Source: Dermabacter vaginalis (GTDB lineage: Bacteria; Actinomycetota; Actinomycetes; Actinomycetales; Dermabacteraceae). From it: a stretch of 64,000 nucleotides of DNA. Each line of letters begins with the position of its first letter. Positions within the stretch are counted from its first letter, which is position 1. The translations under genes were made by a program, and so were the position numbers. Shown piece by piece: positions 33,363 through 40,963 of this stretch. Under the pieces are notes generated by a model. The model made no database searches, was not told where the DNA came from, and saw only the letters and a list, made by a program, of their open reading frames with translations. The stretch covers positions 2,046,001 through 2,110,000 of the forward strand of contig NZ_CP012117.1 in the NCBI RefSeq assembly GCF_001678905.1. Direction: 5' to 3'.

Positions 33363-34024
33363 GAGTTCGTGCGTTCGCGCATCTGTTCAGCGTCGTCGGG
33401 ATCGGGCAGGCCGAGCCGCTTGCGGCGGCGCTCGCGGAGAATGAGCTTCACGAAGAAGTAGAGCACCACGAGAATCACGAGCACGTAGCAGACCTTCGAG
33501 AAGATGTCCGTGTAGGGCTCGATCACGTGCCATTGCGTGCCGAGGAAGTAGCCGAACGCGAGGAAGATCGAGTTCCATATCGCGCTTCCCAAGGCCGTCA
33601 GCAGTGTGAACATGGGAAGCTTCATCGCAAACATGCCCGCGGGGATCGAAATGAGCGAGCGGATGCCCGGGATGAAGCGCCCGAAGAACACGCCCTGCAT
33701 GCCGTGCTTATCGACCCAGGCGTTCGTTTTCTCGTAGTCCTCGACGTTGATGAGGGGGAGCTTAATGAAGAGGGTGCGCGTGCGTTCGGGGCCAAGGATG
33801 CGACCGAGACCATAGAGGATGTAGGCGCCGAGAGTCGAGCCGATCACCGACCAGAGAAGCAGCACCCAATACGAATGCTCGCCGGTGCCGGCCGTCACTC
33901 CCGCGAGCGGGAGGATCACCTCCGAAGGGATCGGCGGGAACACGCATTCGAGCAGCAGCAGAAGCATCACGCCGATGCCCCCCATCGAACTCATGATGCT
34001 GATCGCCCATTCAACGACGTTCAC
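33359..34024 (-). CDS. DedA family membrane protein
   Basis: 221-residue integral membrane protein of the DedA/VTT superfamily, thought to flip or scramble phospholipids and needed for envelope homeostasis. Seen: the N-terminal ECVFPPIPSEVILPLAG signature, the family motif FGRFIPGIRSLISIPAGMFAMK with the conserved Arg residues, and GSAIWNSIFLAFGYFLG. A basic C-terminal tail (LRERRRKRLG) would be cytosolic. Its stop overlaps the start of the SpoU methyltransferase. Length is normal. Confidence 0.9.
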   Translation of the reverse strand: MNVVEWAISIMSSMGGIGVMLLLLLECVFPPIPSEVILPLAGVTAGTGEHSYWVLLLWSVIGSTLGAYILYGLGRILGPERTRTLFIKLPLINVEDYEKTNAWVDKHGMQGVFFGRFIPGIRSLISIPAGMFAMKLPMFTLLTALGSAIWNSIFLAFGYFLGTQWHVIEPYTDIFSKVCYVLVILVVLYFFVKLILRERRRKRLGLPDPDDAEQMRERTNS

Positions 34025-34097
34025 GTCAGATCCCTCCTCCTCATGCGCCTAGGCGCGTGCGCGCAACCGTCCCAGTGTACGTGCCCCGGTGCGCCCA

Positions 34098-36023
34098 CTA
34101 GTCGTTCGACGAAGCGTCCTTGTGGGCCTTGCCGCTCGTTTTTGCCTTGAGTTCCGACGCTTTCTCCGCGATCTCGCGCTTCACGATCTCGTGGATCGTA
34201 GGCTTCGGTGCCTTTTCATACAGCTCCTCGATCGCGGCCTTAGCCTTCTCGAGGAAGACGGTGCGACGCAGCTTAAGCGAAGGCGTCACGAGATTCGGAT
34301 CGGCAAGGTTCGCCTTCACGAGCGCAAACTTCTTGATGCGTTCCGTGCGCGACACGTCGAGGTTGGCGTTCTCGAGGTAGGGCAGAATTTCCGCGATGAG
34401 CTTCGGGTTCTCGATGATTTCGATATCGTCGCCGCCATTGTCGCCGTCTTCCGATTGCTGGATGAGCAGCGCCGTAAGGTACGGGCGATCATCGCCCACG
34501 GCGACCGCGTAGGCCACGCTCGGATGCTGCTCGACGGCGCCTTCCCACCCCGCTGGCTCAATGGTCTTTCCGCCAGAGGTCACGATCACGTCCTTGGAAC
34601 GGCCACTGAGGGTAAGGCGGCCGGAGCTATCGAGGCTTCCAAGATCGCCGGTTCGCAAGAAACCGTCGGAATATGCCGCCGCCGTGTGCTCAGCATTCCT
34701 GTACCCAGGCGAAACCCCGGGACCCTTCGCGAGCACTTCCCCTTCTTCGCTAATGCGAATCGTGGTGCCGGGAACGGGAACGCCCACACTCCCCGCGGTG
34801 AGGTCTCCCGGGCGGTTCGCGGCGATCGGAGCGGTCGTTTCCGTGAGGCCGTACCCTTCGATGATCGGGATACCGAAGCCGCGAAAAGCGAGCGCGAGCG
34901 ATGGGTGGAGTTTCGCACCCCCGCACAGAATGTAGTGGATGTTTCCACCGAGCAAGCGGCGAATCGTGCGATAAAAAAGGCGTTCGTAAAGGGCACGCTT
35001 CGCGGCGAGGCGCAACGGGAGTTTCGGGCGCTCGCGCTCGTGGAAGCCCTCGCCGATCATGCCGATTCGCACCGCGGTCTCACGCGCGTCCTTCCACAGG
35101 CGCCCCACGTGTTTCTTATCGGCTTGCGCGGCCACGGCGTTGAGGATTTTCTCAAGCACACGCGGCACGACCATGACGAACGTCGGGCGGATCTCCGTGA
35201 ACGTGGGAATGATGCGCGAGGTATCCGAAAGGTGAGCAACGCGCATGCCAAGCGCCAGGCAAATGAGCTGAACGCCGCGCGCAAGCACGTGCGAAAGCGG
35301 AAGGAAGAGGATCGTGGAACCGCGCTCGTTGAGCACGTCCCCGTGCGACACGCCAATGTTCTGGAGCTGAGCCACGAAGTTGCCGTGCGTGAGCTGCACA
35401 CCCTTCGGGTCGCTCGTGGTCCCCGAGGTATAGACGATCGTCGCGATGTCCTCGAGCATGCGGGACGTGCGGGCGCTTTCGAGATCGGCGTCGCTCACGG
35501 GCGATTCCGGTTCGCGCTTCACGAGGTCGCTTATGCATTCGTAGTCCGGGGTGCGCTCCATGGTCCATACACGATCCGCGCCGCCGAGGGCACCCGCGAG
35601 TGCCTCGGCCTGTTGTGCGGTGCCGGCAACGGCGCGTGTGATCCCCGCGTCTTCAACGATCGCCTTGACCTGGGATGGGGCGCTCGTGTCGTAGATCGGC
35701 ACGACGATGGCACCGGACCAGAGTGCAGCGATATCGGCAAGCACCCATTCGTAGCGCGTGGGGCCCATGATCGAGATTGCGTCACCCGGCTTGAGACCCG
35801 CGGCGATGAAGTGCCGCGCAAGCGCACGTGCGGAAGTGAAAAACTCCTTGGTGGTGACGTCGCTCCACGTGGTCGCTCCAGCGGCGTCTGTACCAGTTGG
35901 AACCTGGAACGCGATATGGCCCGGCGCCTCGCTCTCACGGTTCACAAAGAGGTCGGTGAGGCGCTCGACGCCGTTCGGCTCAACGAGAAGTGGGCTTGTG
36001 TATTCGCGCAAGGAAGTAGGCAT
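34098..36023 (-). CDS. fadD: Long-chain fatty-acid-CoA ligase
   Basis: AMP-forming acyl-CoA synthetase (641 aa). Motifs: P-loop IVYTSGTTSDPKGVQLTHGN, YGLTETTAP, and the FLRTGDLGSLDSSGRLTLSGR stretch with the adenylate-binding Asp, then KDVIVTSGGKTIEPAGWE (long-chain type) and a Lys-rich C-terminus. It activates free fatty acids for beta-oxidation or lipid synthesis in the cytosol or at the membrane. Length and motifs match the FadD15-like group. Two tandem palindromes overlap its promoter, so it is probably repressed by a dedicated regulator, plausibly one sensing acyl-CoA. Confidence 0.9.
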   Translation of the reverse strand: MPTSLREYTSPLLVEPNGVERLTDLFVNRESEAPGHIAFQVPTGTDAAGATTWSDVTTKEFFTSARALARHFIAAGLKPGDAISIMGPTRYEWVLADIAALWSGAIVVPIYDTSAPSQVKAIVEDAGITRAVAGTAQQAEALAGALGGADRVWTMERTPDYECISDLVKREPESPVSDADLESARTSRMLEDIATIVYTSGTTSDPKGVQLTHGNFVAQLQNIGVSHGDVLNERGSTILFLPLSHVLARGVQLICLALGMRVAHLSDTSRIIPTFTEIRPTFVMVVPRVLEKILNAVAAQADKKHVGRLWKDARETAVRIGMIGEGFHERERPKLPLRLAAKRALYERLFYRTIRRLLGGNIHYILCGGAKLHPSLALAFRGFGIPIIEGYGLTETTAPIAANRPGDLTAGSVGVPVPGTTIRISEEGEVLAKGPGVSPGYRNAEHTAAAYSDGFLRTGDLGSLDSSGRLTLSGRSKDVIVTSGGKTIEPAGWEGAVEQHPSVAYAVAVGDDRPYLTALLIQQSEDGDNGGDDIEIIENPKLIAEILPYLENANLDVSRTERIKKFALVKANLADPNLVTPSLKLRRTVFLEKAKAAIEELYEKAPKPTIHEIVKREIAEKASELKAKTSGKAHKDASSND

Positions 36024-36046
36024 GAAAACGGTGCTTTCGCGTCGGA

Positions 36047-36073
36047 TACGGAACCGTAGGCTACGGAACCGTA
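36047..36073 (-). promoter_or_regulatory. Tandem palindromic operator upstream of fadD
   Basis: Two identical copies of TACGGAACCGTA (arms TACGG/CCGTA around AA) at 36047-36058 and 36062-36073, spaced 15 bp start to start. They lie 24-50 nt before the fadD start and immediately downstream of a TAGACT -10 element, thus over the likely transcription start. Such geometry suits a repressor binding as two dimers. Confidence 0.65.
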
Positions 36074-36076
36074 ACT

Positions 36077-36082
36077 AGTCTA
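36077..36082 (-). promoter_or_regulatory. Probable -10 element of fadD
   Basis: TAGACT (context TTTAGACTAG), 54 nt upstream of the ATG, directly preceding the tandem operator. It shares the TAGACTAG 8-mer with the csp and MATE promoters. Confidence 0.45.
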
Positions 36083-36168
36083 AAGGGTCGAGAGCACGCC
36101 AAACATTCCTCACGCCCGTAGACCGCAATTCCAGGGGAAACTCCGGGGCGAAACGGTACATTGGCGAC

Positions 36169-37083
36169 ATGACCTTCAACCCCAATTCCGAGATTCGCTC
36201 CGATAACACCCGCCGCCGTTCGGGTGGCGGTGGCATGCGCCGCGGAGGGGCGATCGCCCTCGGTGGCGGCGGCCTCGGCACGCTCGTTCTCGTCATCGTG
36301 ATGCTCTTCCTTGACGTCGACCCGTCAATGCTTCTTGGTGGCGGCCAGGCCCCCGCTCCAAGCTCTCAGCAGCAGCCCCAGCAGGGAGCTGTTCTCGAGG
36401 AATGCCAGACCGGTGCCGATGCGAACGAGAACGACGACTGTCTCGTGCAAGCAACCGTTGAATCCGCCGACTCACTGTGGGCCGGCCAGGCCGAGGAGGC
36501 CGGGTTCCAGTTCCAAGAGCCACAAGCGGTGGTGTTCACCGACTCGGTCAACACGGGCTGCGGCCCCGCGACCTCCGCGACGGGCCCGTTCTACTGCCCC
36601 GCCGATTCCACGATCTACGTGGACACCTCGTTCTATGAGCAGCTCAGTTCACGTTTCGGGGCGAGCAGCGGCCAACTCGCGAAGGCCTACGTCGTGGCAC
36701 ATGAGTACGGGCACCACATCCAGAAGCTTGACGGCACGATGCAGCGCATCGATCGCTCGGGAACAGGCCCCGACTCGGATCAGGTGCGTCTCGAGCTTCA
36801 GGCCGACTGCTACGCGGGCATGTGGGCGCACCATGCGGCAACCACGGTTGATGACGAAGGCACGACGATGCTCGAGCCCCTTACCGACAAGGACGTTGAC
36901 GACGCCCTCAGTGCCGTAAGCGCCGTGGGCGACGACCACATCCAGGGCGAGGTCACGGGCGGCCAGGTCATGCCCGACACGTGGACACACGGTTCCTCCG
37001 AGCAGCGCCGGAACTGGTTCGTGAAGGGCTACAACGAGGGAACCTCCAAGGCCTGCGACACGTTCGCCGTGAACCAGCCGTAG
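36169..37083 (+). CDS. Membrane-anchored neutral zinc metallopeptidase (YpfJ family)
   Basis: 304-residue protein of the 'putative neutral zinc metallopeptidase' family (PF04228, YpfJ-like). A Gly/Arg-rich cytosolic start is followed by one membrane segment (LGTLVLVIVMLFLDV, about 42-58), a Gln/Pro linker and an extracytoplasmic domain. The zinc site is HEYGHH at about 178-183, with the third ligand Glu in RLELQADCYAGMWA. Cys pairs (GCGPATSATGPFYC) may form disulfides. Substrates are unknown. Divergent from fadD, with the tandem operator between them. Confidence 0.88.
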   Translation: MTFNPNSEIRSDNTRRRSGGGGMRRGGAIALGGGGLGTLVLVIVMLFLDVDPSMLLGGGQAPAPSSQQQPQQGAVLEECQTGADANENDDCLVQATVESADSLWAGQAEEAGFQFQEPQAVVFTDSVNTGCGPATSATGPFYCPADSTIYVDTSFYEQLSSRFGASSGQLAKAYVVAHEYGHHIQKLDGTMQRIDRSGTGPDSDQVRLELQADCYAGMWAHHAATTVDDEGTTMLEPLTDKDVDDALSAVSAVGDDHIQGEVTGGQVMPDTWTHGSSEQRRNWFVKGYNEGTSKACDTFAVNQP

Positions 37084-37136
37084 AGCCGAGGCACAACTCC
37101 TCCCATCGCTGTGGAGGGAGCACGGAAAGGGCGAGG

Positions 37137-37982
37137 TTAGTCCCGACGCTTGCGCAGCAACCGATCGACGACCGACCTACGCGCGGCCGCTCGCTCCACT
37201 TTATGGACGCGCACCCTGTTCATCGCTTGCGCAATCGGCTCACTTTGGAGGGCACGCCTAATTGCCTTCGGCGTTGCCTTTTCAAGGGCCTCAGAGTTGT
37301 AGGCGAGCGACGGAATCGAGACAACCTCACCCGCCGAAACATCCTTGAGAGCGTGCTGCACCACGAATGGCGCCTTGAGCCACGTCACGCGCGGCGCACC
37401 ATCCATATTGACGGCGGCGTTGTGGTGACTTTCCGTGTGCACAAACCCGGGAATCAGCACGGTCGCGCTCACGCCCGTCCCTTCGAGTTCTTGGGCGAGA
37501 TACTCCGTGAAAATGACCACCCAGCTCTTCGCCGCCGCCGAGAGGTTTGTGGCGGTAAAACCCGCCATCGACGACACGTTAAGGATTGCGCCGGACCCCT
37601 TGCGCGTCATTGCTGTTGCCGCAGCGTGCGCGAGGATTAAGGTCGCGCGCACATCAAAATCGACCTCTTCGAGAAACTCCTCGATTTCCCCCTCCAGAAA
37701 GGACGCGCGCACCGAGTGCCCCGTGTTATTCACGAGCAGGCCGATGGGGTCCACGGGATCAAGCAAGCGGCGCGCCACACGCTCAACATCGGCCTGAACG
37801 GAGATATCCGCCGGAAGGATGTTCACGCGTACGCCGGACACCGCCTCAATCTGGGCGGCGACGGCGGCGAGGCGATCTTCATTTCGGGCCACGAGCACGA
37901 GGTCGTGACCGCTGCCGGCGAGCTGCCACGCAAATTCGAGGCCGAGGCCGGAGGTTGAGCCGGTGACGAGCGCGAGAGTCAT
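37137..37982 (-). CDS. Short-chain dehydrogenase-like protein lacking the catalytic tyrosine
   Basis: SDR-fold protein of 281 aa: TGSTSGLGLEFAWQLAG (NADP-binding TGxxxGxG) at about 7-23, the VARNEDRLAAV segment, NNTGHS (NNAG-type) and NVSSMAGF with the catalytic Ser. The YxxxK motif is altered: the segment reads TNLSAAAKSW, so Ser stands where Tyr is expected while Lys is kept. An Arg-rich tail of about 40 residues follows. It may be a non-catalytic or atypical reductase. Convergent with the metallopeptidase gene (53 nt), and divergent from xthA with 48 nt between starts. Confidence 0.75.
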   Translation of the reverse strand: MTLALVTGSTSGLGLEFAWQLAGSGHDLVLVARNEDRLAAVAAQIEAVSGVRVNILPADISVQADVERVARRLLDPVDPIGLLVNNTGHSVRASFLEGEIEEFLEEVDFDVRATLILAHAAATAMTRKGSGAILNVSSMAGFTATNLSAAAKSWVVIFTEYLAQELEGTGVSATVLIPGFVHTESHHNAAVNMDGAPRVTWLKAPFVVQHALKDVSAGEVVSIPSLAYNSEALEKATPKAIRRALQSEPIAQAMNRVRVHKVERAAARRSVVDRLLRKRRD

Positions 37983-38030
37983 GCCCTAAGCGTATCCACG
38001 CGAACCTTCGTGCACCCATAGGATGGGCAC

Positions 38031-38870
38031 ATGCGAATCGCCACCTGGAACATCAACTCTCTTCGCGCGCGCATGCCGAGGCTTCTCGAGGTCATTGATC
38101 GCCGCGATATCGACGTCATCGCACTCCAGGAGATCAAAGCCAAACCCGAGCAGCTTAACCTCAGCGGCCTCACCGAGCGCGGCTTCGAGGTTGCCGCCCA
38201 CGGCCTGAACCAGTGGAACGGCGTGGCCATCGCCTCACGCGTAGGCCTTCGCGAGGTGCGCCGCGAGCTCCCTTCCCTTCCCACGTGGGGCGAGGGAGCC
38301 GATGCCGTGGTGGAAGCACGTGCGATCGGCGCTGTCGTGGGCGAGGCCGCCCGCGATTCGAAGCCTCTCGAGCTGTGGAGCCTCTATATTCCGAACGGAC
38401 GCGAACTCGACCATCCGCACTACCCCTACAAGCTCGCGTGGCTCGAGGCTCTTCGAAAGTACGGCGCGGCGCGTCTCACCCCGACCGGGCCCGGCGAAGA
38501 TTCCGGAGAACGTTCGGCGACGCTCTTCGCTGGCGACTTCAACGTTGCCCCAACCGATGCCGACGTGTGGGACATCGCGGCGTTCGAAGGCAAAACCCAC
38601 GTGAGTGCCCCCGAACGCGAGGCAATTGCCGCGATCGAAAAGGCCGGCTACACCGACCTCACGCGCGACTGGCTCGACGCCCCGGGCACCTTCACCTACT
38701 GGGATTACAAGGGGCTCAAGTTTGCGAAAAAGCAGGGAATGCGCATCGATTTCCTCTTCGGCTCGCCCGCCGTGCACGAGGCTACGACCGGGGCAATGAT
38801 CGATCTCGCCGAACGTGCGGAAAAGTCGACGAGCGATCACGCGCCCGTGATCGTCGACGTGCACCTCTAG
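38031..38870 (+). CDS. xthA: Exodeoxyribonuclease III / AP endonuclease
   Basis: DNA repair nuclease of 279 aa that cleaves at abasic sites and trims 3' blocks. EEP-fold motifs are complete: WNINSLRARMPRLLEV, ALQEIKAKPEQ (metal Glu), YIPNGRELDHPHYPYKL, GDFNVAPTDADVWD, the DYKGLKFAKKQGMRIDFLF segment and the C-terminal SDHAPVIVDV with catalytic Asp-His. ATG at 38031 matches the family start (MRIATWN). Apparently monocistronic. Confidence 0.94.
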   Translation: MRIATWNINSLRARMPRLLEVIDRRDIDVIALQEIKAKPEQLNLSGLTERGFEVAAHGLNQWNGVAIASRVGLREVRRELPSLPTWGEGADAVVEARAIGAVVGEAARDSKPLELWSLYIPNGRELDHPHYPYKLAWLEALRKYGAARLTPTGPGEDSGERSATLFAGDFNVAPTDADVWDIAAFEGKTHVSAPEREAIAAIEKAGYTDLTRDWLDAPGTFTYWDYKGLKFAKKQGMRIDFLFGSPAVHEATTGAMIDLAERAEKSTSDHAPVIVDVHL

Positions 38871-38915
38871 GGGCGGCGAGGCGAAAGTGAGCGTCGAAAA
38901 CCTCCCGCAGCCTCG

Positions 38916-39458
38916 TTAGTGACGCCGCCGCGCGCGGTGCTGAATCTCAAGCATGTGCTGCGTGCGAGACATCGCGACCATGCTCGAGTCAATGAGGCTC
39001 GGGTGTGCGCCCGTAAAAACGCGCAGCTCGTAAGCCTGCGCGAAGGCCGTCAAGGCGAGGTCATAGTGGCCGGCCGTGAAGAGCGCTTTGCCGAGATGCT
39101 GGTGAAGAACGGACTCCCAGGCGGTGCCGCGGCATTCTTCGAGCAGCACGCGGTAGTCGGCAATCGCCTGATCGGTTTCGCCGAGGTCTCTGCGACAATC
39201 GGCGAGGATCGCCCGCAAACGTACCGATGAAGGGCGCTCAGCGAGCATGACTTCGCAGCGCTCGCGAGCCGTCACGGGGTCACCGCTCCACAAGGCCCGA
39301 ATCACCTCTCGCGCATAGTCGTGGGCGAATTCTCGCTCGAAGGCTTCGAGGTCGTCGATCACGGGGCGCAGCGTTATGGGGTCGATATGCCAGCCTGATT
39401 CCCCACCGGGAACAGAGGGGGCCCTGAGCGGCCCCTCGGAGGGCTGCTTAGCGCGCAT
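38916..39458 (-). CDS. TPR-like protein of unknown function
   Basis: Soluble helical protein of 180 aa from the ATG at 39458, which has AGGA 8 nt upstream; an ATG six codons earlier is possible. After about 30 disordered residues (Pro/Ser/Gly-rich) the sequence forms paired helices with TPR-like spacing: ARERCEVMLAERPSSVRLRAIL, GETDQAIADYRVLLEEC and GHYDLALTAFAQAYELR. No enzyme motif. TPRs usually mediate protein contacts. Convergent with xthA (45 nt). It is transcribed away from the Tad locus. Confidence 0.72.
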   Translation of the reverse strand: MRAKQPSEGPLRAPSVPGGESGWHIDPITLRPVIDDLEAFEREFAHDYAREVIRALWSGDPVTARERCEVMLAERPSSVRLRAILADCRRDLGETDQAIADYRVLLEECRGTAWESVLHQHLGKALFTAGHYDLALTAFAQAYELRVFTGAHPSLIDSSMVAMSRTQHMLEIQHRARRRH

Positions 39459-39847
39459 GAGCGCTGCTTCCTGCATAGGCGCGTTCCTCTTTCGTGCTTG
39501 TGCGCGGCGATGACCGTGAGAGAAGCGGGGTGTGGGGAAGAGAATCGGGCCAAAAAGGAGGCGCCCTTTCGAGCGCCTCCCGGGGCCGATCCGGGATCAA
39601 GCGTGCACTTGGTGGTGTGGTATCCGCTTTCGACGAATCCGCACCGGTCCAAACGTGGACCACTCGCACGTGGGTTTCGAATCATTCCCTTGCTTTGTGA
39701 TGCCCACCACTCTACACGCTCATTGTGACCCACGCAACCCTCGCCGGGAAAAAATTTCACCTCTCCGTTCGCACTCCACATCACGCTCCGCTCCACAAGA
39801 TTGGGCTGGCCCTAGAACGGACCTTCTGTGCCGCGAAACATAGAGGC
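39459..39847. other. 389-nt intergenic region between the TPR gene and the Tad locus
   Basis: No convincing gene. It holds a terminator-like hairpin for the minus strand (39551-39580), a small hairpin GGTCCA-AACG-TGGACC (39646-39661) and, presumably, promoters for both flanking genes. A minus-strand frame starting at 39685 (MIRNPRASGPRLDR...) runs through the hairpin into the TPR gene and has poor third-position bias, so I do not call it. Confidence 0.6.
39551..39580 (-). terminator. Minus-strand terminator-like hairpin with no gene upstream
   Basis: GGAGGCGC / GCGCCTCC around an 8-nt loop, followed on the minus strand by CTTTTTGG. This is one of the few hairpins here with a true T-run. A transcript ending here would start between it and the Tad locus, implying a short RNA of roughly 100-250 nt or a leader of the TPR gene. 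Confidence 0.5.
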
Positions 39848-40963
39848 ATGACACATGCCTTTCCTCGAGTCGCACACGGGCGTCGCAACGCTTCCACATT
39901 TGTGAGTCGCGTAGCCGGCGAAGCCCCATTTGCCACGCACGAGCCTTCGCATGACGCTATCGCGTGGCTCGGCGAAAACCTCTCCCTCGAAACTCTCGTG
40001 CGCGACCTCATCCAAGCAACAGGCTTTGACTTCGCCGCAGGAGACCTCCCGCGCGGGCACGTGCGCGCAGTCGTGTGCGAGGTCTCCCTCCTGGAAAAGG
40101 CCACCGAAGCCTTCCCCGCTCTACCTCTCATCGCCGTCTGCGAAGGCGAACCCAGCTCGCACGAATACAAGCGGGCTCTCGACCACCGTGCACGCGCTCT
40201 TCGCACCCTGCCGTCGGAGTCGGCCGAACTTCTCGGCGACCTTTCCGCACTCGCCGCGGCCTCGGAGGAAAGCCGTATCCTCGCGTGCCTTCCGGGGCAC
40301 GGCGGCGCGGGGGCCACCTCCCTCGCGGTCGCGCTCGCTCTCGCCGCATCGAAGCGGGGTGCCCCAGCCACGCTTGTGGACGCGGATCCGCATGGCGGCG
40401 GGATCGACACGCTCGTGCAGGCTCGACACGTGGAGGGTGCACGGTGGAGCGACCTGGGCGGGGCAGGAGGCACGACGGATGCTCAGGTGCTAGTTGAGGC
40501 TCTCCCTCTCGTTGACGGCTACCGACTCCTCACTTTCGCTGGCACGCCCGGTGAAACAGTGAATGTGCAGGCGCTCGAAAGCCTGCGCGCCGCACCCGGC
40601 ACGCTCATTTTGGACGCGCCACTGCGGGCCGGAGTCGCAGCGCATTTCAGTCCCGATATCGCGCTCGTCTCGCTCCACCCGAGCGAACACGCCCTCGCCG
40701 CGACCGAGCGTACCCTCGAGGCTCTGCGCGAGGCACATCCACGCACGCGCATAGGGATCGCCCTGCGCACTCGCCGGCGCGGCGAGGCCTACCGTGCGCG
40801 CGACATCGCCGACCACTTCGGGCTTCCCGTCATGCTCAGCTACCGGAACGCACGCGAGGGTTTCGTTCCAGGGCTCGATCGCGACCGCAAAGGGATCGAG
40901 GCCGCGTGCACGCGTTTCCTCGCGACGCTCGCGGGATCCCGACTTTCCGGAGTGCAATCATGA
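39848..40963 (+). CDS. TadZ/CpaE-like (Ssd-like) ParA-family ATPase of the Tad locus
   Basis: 371-residue protein. The N-terminal part (1-130) resembles a degenerate receiver-like domain. The C-terminal part is a MinD/ParA-type fold with a Walker-A-like loop CLPGHGGAGATSLAVALALA (G-x-GGxGxTS in place of GKGGxGKTT; the signature Lys is missing) and VDADPHGGGID. TadZ/CpaE proteins place the Tad secretion machine; the mycobacterial equivalent next to tadA is called Ssd. Start uncertain: ATG 39848 has AGAGG almost adjacent, GTG 39902 is an alternative. Its stop overlaps the tadA start (ATGA). Confidence 0.78.
   Translation: MTHAFPRVAHGRRNASTFVSRVAGEAPFATHEPSHDAIAWLGENLSLETLVRDLIQATGFDFAAGDLPRGHVRAVVCEVSLLEKATEAFPALPLIAVCEGEPSSHEYKRALDHRARALRTLPSESAELLGDLSALAAASEESRILACLPGHGGAGATSLAVALALAASKRGAPATLVDADPHGGGIDTLVQARHVEGARWSDLGGAGGTTDAQVLVEALPLVDGYRLLTFAGTPGETVNVQALESLRAAPGTLILDAPLRAGVAAHFSPDIALVSLHPSEHALAATERTLEALREAHPRTRIGIALRTRRRGEAYRARDIADHFGLPVMLSYRNAREGFVPGLDRDRKGIEAACTRFLATLAGSRLSGVQS

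Noticed and set aside
39374-39685. Minus-strand small protein beginning MIRNPRASG
   Set aside because: Runs through a T-tailed hairpin and into the TPR gene, weak codon bias, ribosome site too close to the ATG.
39590-39700. tRNA-like look of the intergenic sequence around TTTCGAATC
   Set aside because: No acceptor stem or anticodon arm can be formed with tRNA spacing on either strand.
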